This document shows, piece after piece, positions 59,722 to 64,000 of a stretch of 64,000 bases of DNA (positions within the stretch are counted from its first letter, which is position 1; the number at the start of each line of letters is the position of its first letter). A program made the position numbers and the translations under genes. Under the pieces are notes generated by a model. That model saw nothing but the letters and a program-made list of their open reading frames with translations. It made no database searches and was not told the DNA's origin. This DNA is from Rhizobium sp. CFBP 8762 (GTDB taxonomy: Bacteria > Pseudomonadota > Alphaproteobacteria > Rhizobiales > Rhizobiaceae). The DNA is taken from NCBI RefSeq assembly GCF_014841565.1, contig NZ_JACYUD010000008.1, forward strand, positions 1-64,000. The letters run 5' to 3'.

Positions 59722-60147
59722 ATGAACGTTCTGTACACAACGAGAGCAACTGCCAGCGGCGGCGGCCGTACCGGAACTTCCAAGAGCGAAGACGGCATTC
59801 TTGATCTAACGCTGACCACGCCAAAGGAACTGGGCGGCAATGGTGCCACTGGCACCAACCCTGAGCAGCTGTTTGCAGCCGGTTATTCCGCTTGCTTTCT
59901 CGGCGCACTGAAGTTTGTTGCCGGACGTGAGAAGGTCAAGCTTCCAGAAGAAACCACTGTGACGACCAGCGTTGGCATCGGCAAGCGTGACGATGGCGAA
60001 GGCTTTGGTCTGGATGTGTCCATTCAAATCGCAGCCAGTGGACTGGAGCGGTCCGTTTTGGAAGGTCTGGTTGAAAAGGCCCATGTCGTATGCCCATACA
60101 GCTACGCGACACGCGGCAATATCGAGGTTGGACTGACGGTTGCCTGA
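59722..60147 (+). CDS. ohr: Organic hydroperoxide resistance protein
   Basis: A 141-residue thiol peroxidase of the Ohr/OsmC family that reduces fatty-acid and other organic peroxides. The two reactive cysteines are Cys58 in 'FAAGYSACFLGAL' and Cys124 in 'AHVVCPYSYATRGNI'. The first ATG at 59710 lacks a good ribosome site; GGAGAG precedes the ATG at 59722. It is divergent from ohrR and ends at a strong terminator. Confidence 0.95.
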   Translation: MNVLYTTRATASGGGRTGTSKSEDGILDLTLTTPKELGGNGATGTNPEQLFAAGYSACFLGALKFVAGREKVKLPEETTVTTSVGIGKRDDGEGFGLDVSIQIAASGLERSVLEGLVEKAHVVCPYSYATRGNIEVGLTVA

Positions 60148-60163
60148 TTGATGCAGACAAACA

Positions 60164-60190
60164 AAAGGCCCGGTTCGTCCGGGCTTTTTT
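60164..60190 (+). terminator. Terminator of ohr
   Basis: GCCCGG and CCGGGC pair around TTCGT, flanked by AAAAG and TTTTTT. Confidence 0.9.
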
Positions 60191-60193
60191 ACT

Positions 60194-60294
60194 TTAGAGC
60201 GCTTTTGTTCTGATTGAATCAGAACAGCGCTCTAAACTCTGTTTTTCAAGCATGATCTTATCAATCTTCGCTTCGCTCCGGTTGGATTATGCTC
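60194..60294. repeat. Family A double-palindrome repeat (copy 4, inverted)
   Basis: About 101 bases in the opposite orientation to copies 1-3. TTAGAGCGC (60194-60202) and GCGCTCTAA (60227-60235) form one palindrome, with inner GTTCTGA and TCAGAAC; GGATTATGCTC (60284-60294) is the other end. Confidence 0.88.
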
Positions 60295-60298
60295 AAAC

Positions 60299-60359
60299 TC
60301 CTTGTTTTGTCGCATTGTCGGACGCGAAAACGACACCGTTTTCACTGGAAATGCTCTAG
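60299..60359. repeat. Family B repeat, right half (copy 3)
   Basis: About 61 bases starting just after copy 4 of family A. It contains CGCATTGTCGGACGCGAAAA and a hairpin ending GGAAATGCTCTAG. Its right end contains the UAG of the DUF853 gene. It is fused to the inverted family A repeat, making a composite element. Confidence 0.8.
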
Positions 60360-61921
60360 CGGCGCAGACTACCCAAAATACCGCGGATCAGCGCGCGGCC
60401 AAGCTGCGAGCCAGCGGCCCGTACTACGGATTTCACCGCCGCTTCCACCACCGTCTGTCGTTCACGTGATGGTGCTCTGGTCCTTGGCGTGCTCTGCTGG
60501 CCGGAACGGCGGCTTCCCGTGCCAGCCGGTTGGTCCTCATCGCCAAACCCTGGAAGGGTCCAGCGGTTGTTGGGTTTTTCAGCCTGCTTCGTTGCCTCCT
60601 GTGCAGCTTCTGTCGCCTTGGCGGCCCGCGCCGCCAGAATTTCATAGGCCGACTCGCGGTCCACATCCGCATCATAGAGCCCGCGCACCGGGCTGACAGC
60701 CATCAATTCCTTGCGCTCCGAATCTGTCAAAGGCCCCAATCGCGAAGACGGTGGGCGAATGAGCGTGCGCTGGACGATAGAGGGCACTCCCTTGCCTTCC
60801 AGCATGGATACTAAAGCCTCGCCTGTCGCCAGATTGGTAATTGCCTCCGCGCTGTCAAAATCCGGATTGGCGCGGAAGGTTTCAGCGGCGGTCTTGACGG
60901 CTTTCTGCTCACGCGGCGTGTAGGCGCGTAGTGCATGTTGCACACGGTTTCCAAGCTGGGCCAGCACGGTCTCCGGCACATCCAGCGGGTTCTGCGTTAC
61001 GAAATAGACCCCGACGCCCTTGGATCGGATCAGCCGAACCACCTGCTCCACGCGCTCCACCAGCACTTTCGGCGCGTCGTTGAACAAAAGGTGCGCTTCA
61101 TCGAAGAAGAAGACAAGCTTGGGCTTGTCGACATCGCCCACTTCCGGCAGTTCCTCAAACAATTCAGAGAGCAGCCACAGCAGAAATGTAGCGTACAGTC
61201 GGGGGTTCATCATCAGCTTTTCAGCCGCAAGCACGGAGATAGCGCCGCGCCCGTCATTGGTGGTGCGCATGATGTCGGTGATTTTCAGAGCGGGTTCGCC
61301 AAAGAAATTTTCAGCTCCCTGTTGCTCCAGAATCAGCAATTCTCGCTGCAAAGAGCCGACAGAGGCTTTCGATACCTGCCCGAACTGACCGGAGAGCGTT
61401 GCAGCGTTTTCCGCCATATAGGCCAGCATGGCCTGCAAATCCTTGAAGTCCAGCAGTGGAAGACCGCCCTCATCCGCAATCTTGAAGGCGATGTTCAACA
61501 CGCCTTCCTGCGCATCCGTGGCGCTGAGCAGACGCGACAGCAAGAGCGGCCCCATTTCCGCCACGGTGGCACGCACCCGATGGCCCTTCTCGCCGTAGAT
61601 ATCCCAGAGGATGGCCGGAAACTCTTGAAACTCGTAGGGATCAAGCCCGATCTGTTTCGCACGCGCCAGCAGGAAATCCTGGGGCTTGCCAATAGCGGCA
61701 ATGCCTGACAGGTCGCCCTTGATATCGGCACAGAATACCGGCACCCCGGCATTGGAAAAGGCTTCGGCCAGCACCTGCAAGGTTACCGTTTTGCCGGTTC
61801 CGGTGGCCCCGGTGATGAGCCCGTGGCGGTTGCCGAACTTCAGGGTGAGATATTGCGGATCGCCCAGACTGTCGTCGGGTTTGCGGCTCGTGCCGATAAA
61901 AAGTTTTCCGTCCTGCAACAT
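60356..61921 (-). CDS. DUF853/HerA-like ATPase (YjgR type)
   Basis: A 521-residue ATPase. Walker A is 'GATGTGKT' (38-45) in '[20 protein letters not shown]', Walker B '[13 protein letters not shown]' near 270, and '[20 protein letters not shown]' provides the sensor region. The last 80 residues are a charged tail. This is the YjgR/DUF853 group of HerA-like translocating ATPases; the chromosomal single copies have no known partner. No NurA, SIR2 or DUF4297 gene is adjacent, so I do not read it as a defence system. Its UAG stop lies in a family B repeat. Confidence 0.9.
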   Translation of the reverse strand: MLQDGKLFIGTSRKPDDSLGDPQYLTLKFGNRHGLITGATGTGKTVTLQVLAEAFSNAGVPVFCADIKGDLSGIAAIGKPQDFLLARAKQIGLDPYEFQEFPAILWDIYGEKGHRVRATVAEMGPLLLSRLLSATDAQEGVLNIAFKIADEGGLPLLDFKDLQAMLAYMAENAATLSGQFGQVSKASVGSLQRELLILEQQGAENFFGEPALKITDIMRTTNDGRGAISVLAAEKLMMNPRLYATFLLWLLSELFEELPEVGDVDKPKLVFFFDEAHLLFNDAPKVLVERVEQVVRLIRSKGVGVYFVTQNPLDVPETVLAQLGNRVQHALRAYTPREQKAVKTAAETFRANPDFDSAEAITNLATGEALVSMLEGKGVPSIVQRTLIRPPSSRLGPLTDSERKELMAVSPVRGLYDADVDRESAYEILAARAAKATEAAQEATKQAEKPNNRWTLPGFGDEDQPAGTGSRRSGQQSTPRTRAPSRERQTVVEAAVKSVVRAAGSQLGRALIRGILGSLRR

Positions 61922-62066
61922 CGTTCACGTTTCCTGTAAGGTCACCATTGCCTTGTTATAGACCCAAGTTATAGGCCAAAGAGGCTCACGAACAATGCTT
62001 GAGTTTGACAGCCCGCTTAATTACCTTGAGACAGCCTGAACACATGGCCCAAAAATGGAGAGTATC

Positions 62067-62453
62067 ATGGATGAACTGATTGCACGGCTGGTGGCCAATG
62101 TCGGAATTGATGCGGCAACGGCAGAAAAAGCCGTGGGCATGATTTTGGGCTTTTTGCAGCGCGAAGCCGCGGCCGGGCCGGTCGCCAGCATGATTACCGC
62201 TATTCCCGGCGGTCCGGAAGCGGTGGCAACCTATAATGGCGAGGGCAAGAGCGGCGGCTTTCTCAGCGGCATCGTCTCTGCAATGGGCGGCGGTGTCATG
62301 GCGCTCGGCCAGCAATTGATGGGCGAAGGCCTCGGCATGGGCGAGATTGGTGCACTGGCAAAGGAAACCATTGCTTTTGCTCGGGAAAAAGCTGGCTCGG
62401 ACGTGGTGGATGAGGTTGTCGCCTCAGTGCCTGGTCTTAGTCAGTTCGTTTAG
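62067..62453 (+). CDS. Small helical protein (DUF2267/DUF2780-like)
   Basis: A 128-residue protein that is mostly alpha-helical with a Gly-rich linker ('GEGKSGGFLSGIVSAMGGGV'). The N-terminal part 'ELIARLVANVGIDAATAEKA' and 'IPGGPEAVATYNG' recalls the family annotated DUF2267 or DUF2780 in other Rhizobiales. I am not certain of the family name. Function unknown. GGAGAG precedes the ATG at 62067; an ATG at 62055 is possible. Confidence 0.65.
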   Translation: MDELIARLVANVGIDAATAEKAVGMILGFLQREAAAGPVASMITAIPGGPEAVATYNGEGKSGGFLSGIVSAMGGGVMALGQQLMGEGLGMGEIGALAKETIAFAREKAGSDVVDEVVASVPGLSQFV

Positions 62454-62557
62454 AATCGACGGGAAAATGAGCATGAAGGCGGTTGCCTGTTGCCCGCCTC
62501 ATGCCTATGTTCCGTTTACGGTTTTTAACAAAACCCGTTGCCAAAAGGAGAGAACCC

Positions 62558-63157
62558 ATGGCTTTCGAATTGCCGAACCTTCCCTATGATTACGATGCGC
62601 TGGCGCCTTACATGTCGCGCGAAACGCTCGAATATCACCACGACAAGCACCATCAGGCCTATGTAACTAACGGCAACAAGCTTGCTGAAGAAGCCGGTCT
62701 GGCGGACCTTTCGCTGGAAGAGATTGTCAAGAAATCCTACGGCACCAATCAGCCGCTGTTCAACAATGCTGGCCAGCACTACAACCACCTGCACTTCTGG
62801 AACTGGATGAAGAAGGGCGGCGGCGGCAAGCAGCTTCCTGGCTCGCTGGAAGCTGCTTTCAAATCCGACCTCGGCGGCTACGACAAGTTCCGCGAAGACT
62901 TTCTGGCCGCTGGCGCGGGCCAGTTCGGCTCCGGCTGGGCATGGCTTTCGGTGAAAAACGGCAAGCTGGAAATCTCCAAGACACCAAACGGCGAAAACCC
63001 GCTGGTGCATGGCGCAACGCCGATTCTGGGTGTGGATGTATGGGAACACTCCTACTACATCGACTACCGCAACGCCCGCCCGAAATATCTCGAAGCATTT
63101 GTCGATAACCTCATTAACTGGGATTACGTCGCAGAGCTGTACGAGAAAGCTGCGTAA
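62558..63157 (+). CDS. sodB: Superoxide dismutase (Fe/Mn)
   Basis: Converts superoxide to hydrogen peroxide and oxygen. The 199-residue protein has the metal ligands His27 ('LEYHHDKHHQAY'), His77 ('GQHYNHLHFWNW'), Asp160 and His164 ('GVDVWEHSYYIDYRNARPKYLEAF', split here after YYIDY). The 'GAGQFGSGWAWL' segment is typical of the iron-using form. GGAGAGAACCC precedes the ATG at 62558. A terminator for it lies within the 3' end of the convergent TetR gene. Confidence 0.95.
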   Translation: MAFELPNLPYDYDALAPYMSRETLEYHHDKHHQAYVTNGNKLAEEAGLADLSLEEIVKKSYGTNQPLFNNAGQHYNHLHFWNWMKKGGGGKQLPGSLEAAFKSDLGGYDKFREDFLAAGAGQFGSGWAWLSVKNGKLEISKTPNGENPLVHGATPILGVDVWEHSYYIDYRNARPKYLEAFVDNLINWDYVAELYEKAA

Positions 63158-63181
63158 AGCTTCGGCCTGAATTGACAGCGT

Positions 63182-63847
63182 TTACCGATCCGCCGTGAAA
63201 GCCTGCTTTCGCGGCGGTTTTGCATCAGCTTTTTTCAATGTCGCAATGAAGTTGCTCAGGGCGGTAAACACGGCGTCCTGTGCTGGTTCGGACACGTGCC
63301 ATTCCGGAAAATGACCGTCAACGGCCATACGCGCTAAGCCGTACACCATGGCGCGTGCGCCTAAGATCAGATGATCCAGATCAACGCCGTCGCGCAGTTG
63401 CCCGAGATCGCGCGCCTGCGTCAATACGTCCACCATCAATGTGCGTATTTGGGTATTGTCTCGAACAAGGCTTTCAGAACCTGAAAAATCGATGAGAGTT
63501 CGCGAACTGATGATTTGGAAATAAGTCGTGTTTGAGAGAGCCCAGCGCAGATAACCCCGGCCAATGGCCTCAAACACTTTCAGCGGTTGATTGGGATCTG
63601 CCTCTGAGATGGCCTCGGTAACGGATTGCTTCAAACGAGTCATTGCCTGCTCCGCAACTGCGGTCATCAATGCGGTCTTGGTCCTGAAATGCCGAAACGG
63701 CGCACCCGGCGAAACACCGGCCCGCTTGGCAGCCTCCCTTACGGAGACATGATCTATTCCCTGCTCTTCGATGATAGCAACGGTCGCCTCGACCAAAGCT
63801 TGAACAAGGTTTCCGTGATGGTATCGAGGGGTATCGGACGTTGCCAT
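63182..63847 (-). CDS. TetR-family transcriptional regulator
   Basis: A 221-residue regulator. The N-terminal HTH is 'VSVREAAKRAGVSPGAPFRH' with 'FRTKTALMTAVAEQAMTRLK' in the following helix. The C-terminal domain carries 'SNTTYFQIISSRTLIDFSGS', resembling WHG-type TetR ligand domains. It is divergent from a secreted-protein gene cut by the window edge, with a perfect palindrome in between that overlaps the promoter. Its 3' end encodes a terminator hairpin for sodB. Confidence 0.87.
   Translation of the reverse strand: MATSDTPRYHHGNLVQALVEATVAIIEEQGIDHVSVREAAKRAGVSPGAPFRHFRTKTALMTAVAEQAMTRLKQSVTEAISEADPNQPLKVFEAIGRGYLRWALSNTTYFQIISSRTLIDFSGSESLVRDNTQIRTLMVDVLTQARDLGQLRDGVDLDHLILGARAMVYGLARMAVDGHFPEWHVSEPAQDAVFTALSNFIATLKKADAKPPRKQAFTADR
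63190..63222 (+). terminator. Terminator for sodB inside the TetR coding region
   Basis: CCGCCGTGAAAG and CTTTCGCGGCGG form a 12-bp stem (one G-T wobble) around CCTG, followed by TTTTG. It falls within codons of the convergent TetR gene. Confidence 0.75.
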
Positions 63848-63904
63848 AAATCCGAACTAGCACAGTCACCAACCAACTCAAACTGTTGACATTCGTATTT
63901 CCTA

Positions 63905-63923
63905 ATGTAATCATTGATTACAT
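63905..63923. promoter_or_regulatory. Palindromic operator for the TetR gene
   Basis: ATGTAATC-ATT-GATTACAT is a perfect 8-3-8 inverted repeat between the divergent TetR gene and the gene at 63940. TTGACA (63886-63891) precedes it, so it should block the promoter when bound. Confidence 0.65.
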
Positions 63924-63939
63924 ATTGAGGGAGATTGTC

Positions 63940-64000
63940 ATGATGAAGTTCGCTTATGGAACAGTTCTGTTGCTTGTTTCAGCACTTTCAACCGCGCAAG
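63940..64000 (+). CDS. Start of a secreted protein, cut by the window edge
   Basis: ATGATG at 63940 opens a frame reading Met-Met-Lys-Phe-Ala-Tyr-Gly-Thr-Val-Leu-Leu-Leu-Val-Ser-Ala-Leu-Ser-Thr-Ala-Gln, a signal peptide. GAGGGAG lies upstream. It is divergent from the TetR gene and probably its target. The product cannot be named from 20 residues. Confidence 0.6.
   Translation, partial: MMKFAYGTVLLLVSALSTAQ

Noticed and set aside
60356-61921. HerA-like ATPase as part of a defence or recombination system.
   Set aside because: It is the YjgR/DUF853 type, single-copy, with no NurA, SIR2 or nuclease partner adjacent.

Overview
The window is chromosomal DNA from an alphaproteobacterium of the order Hyphomicrobiales (Rhizobiales). 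The evidence is the marker gene content: homospermidine synthase, a Brucella Omp10-type lipoprotein, a Rhizobium-etli-type asparaginase, RcdA (DUF1465), GapR (DUF2312), a run of DUF families common in the order (DUF4164, DUF1036, DUF1244, DUF465, DUF882, DUF3750), a full CtrA box, and intergenic palindromic repeats resembling RIME/Bru-RS elements. I cannot fix the genus. Almost everything looks like vertically inherited core genome. I found no tRNA, rRNA, CRISPR array, transposase or phage gene.

Layout. 0-6.7 kb: a small membrane protein, ilvD, an OmpW-like porin, then a minus-strand block yebC, ymdB-type phosphoesterase, fau, 6S RNA, zapA, DUF4164. 6.9-8.1 kb: an AT-richer islet (TetR regulator plus DUF1772 membrane protein) sits between this block and the glycolytic/pentose-phosphate cluster tkt-gap-(glycolipid-binding protein)-pgk-fda (8.2-14.3 kb). 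14.3-20.9 kb: MFS transporter, rcdA behind a CtrA box, NCS1 permease, rpmE, ABC exporter, DUF1508. 21-28 kb: mostly minus strand, with a MotA/MotB-like pair, suhB, efp, a Sel1-repeat protein, thiE, then a TauE/SafE permease and DUF465. 28-36 kb: DUF465, purEK, rpmJ, TPR protein, alpha/beta hydrolase, pyk, DUF1036, N-formylglutamate amidohydrolase, DUF1244, gapR. 36-44 kb: DUF882 peptidase-like protein, pepF-pabB-pabC operon, homospermidine synthase, omp10. 44-54 kb: 5'-nucleotidase with a LysM tail, an unknown secreted protein, hemH behind an Irr-type box, qmcA-nfeD, an orphan Imm11-like immunity protein, kpsF, a beta-barrel protein and a GNAT gene behind a possible attenuator. 54-64 kb: DUF3750, asparaginase, SDR/ArsR pair, GST, L,D-transpeptidase, PepSY, ohrR/ohr, DUF853 ATPase, sodB, TetR and the start of a secreted protein.

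Supply and stress functions dominate: central carbon metabolism (tkt, gap, pgk, fda, pyk), branched-chain amino acids (ilvD), purines (purEK), folate (fau, pabB, pabC), thiamine, heme, polyamine, and peroxide/superoxide defence (ohr, sodB).

The most interesting non-coding signals are: (1) a 20-codon aromatic-rich ORF followed by mutually exclusive hairpins and a terminator just upstream of the GNAT gene, which has the layout of a classical attenuator; (2) two families of ~100-bp double-palindrome repeats whose outer ends supply the in-frame UAG stop codon of six different genes; (3) CtrA and Irr operator matches in front of rcdA and hemH; (4) several perfect inverted repeats in front of regulator or transporter genes.
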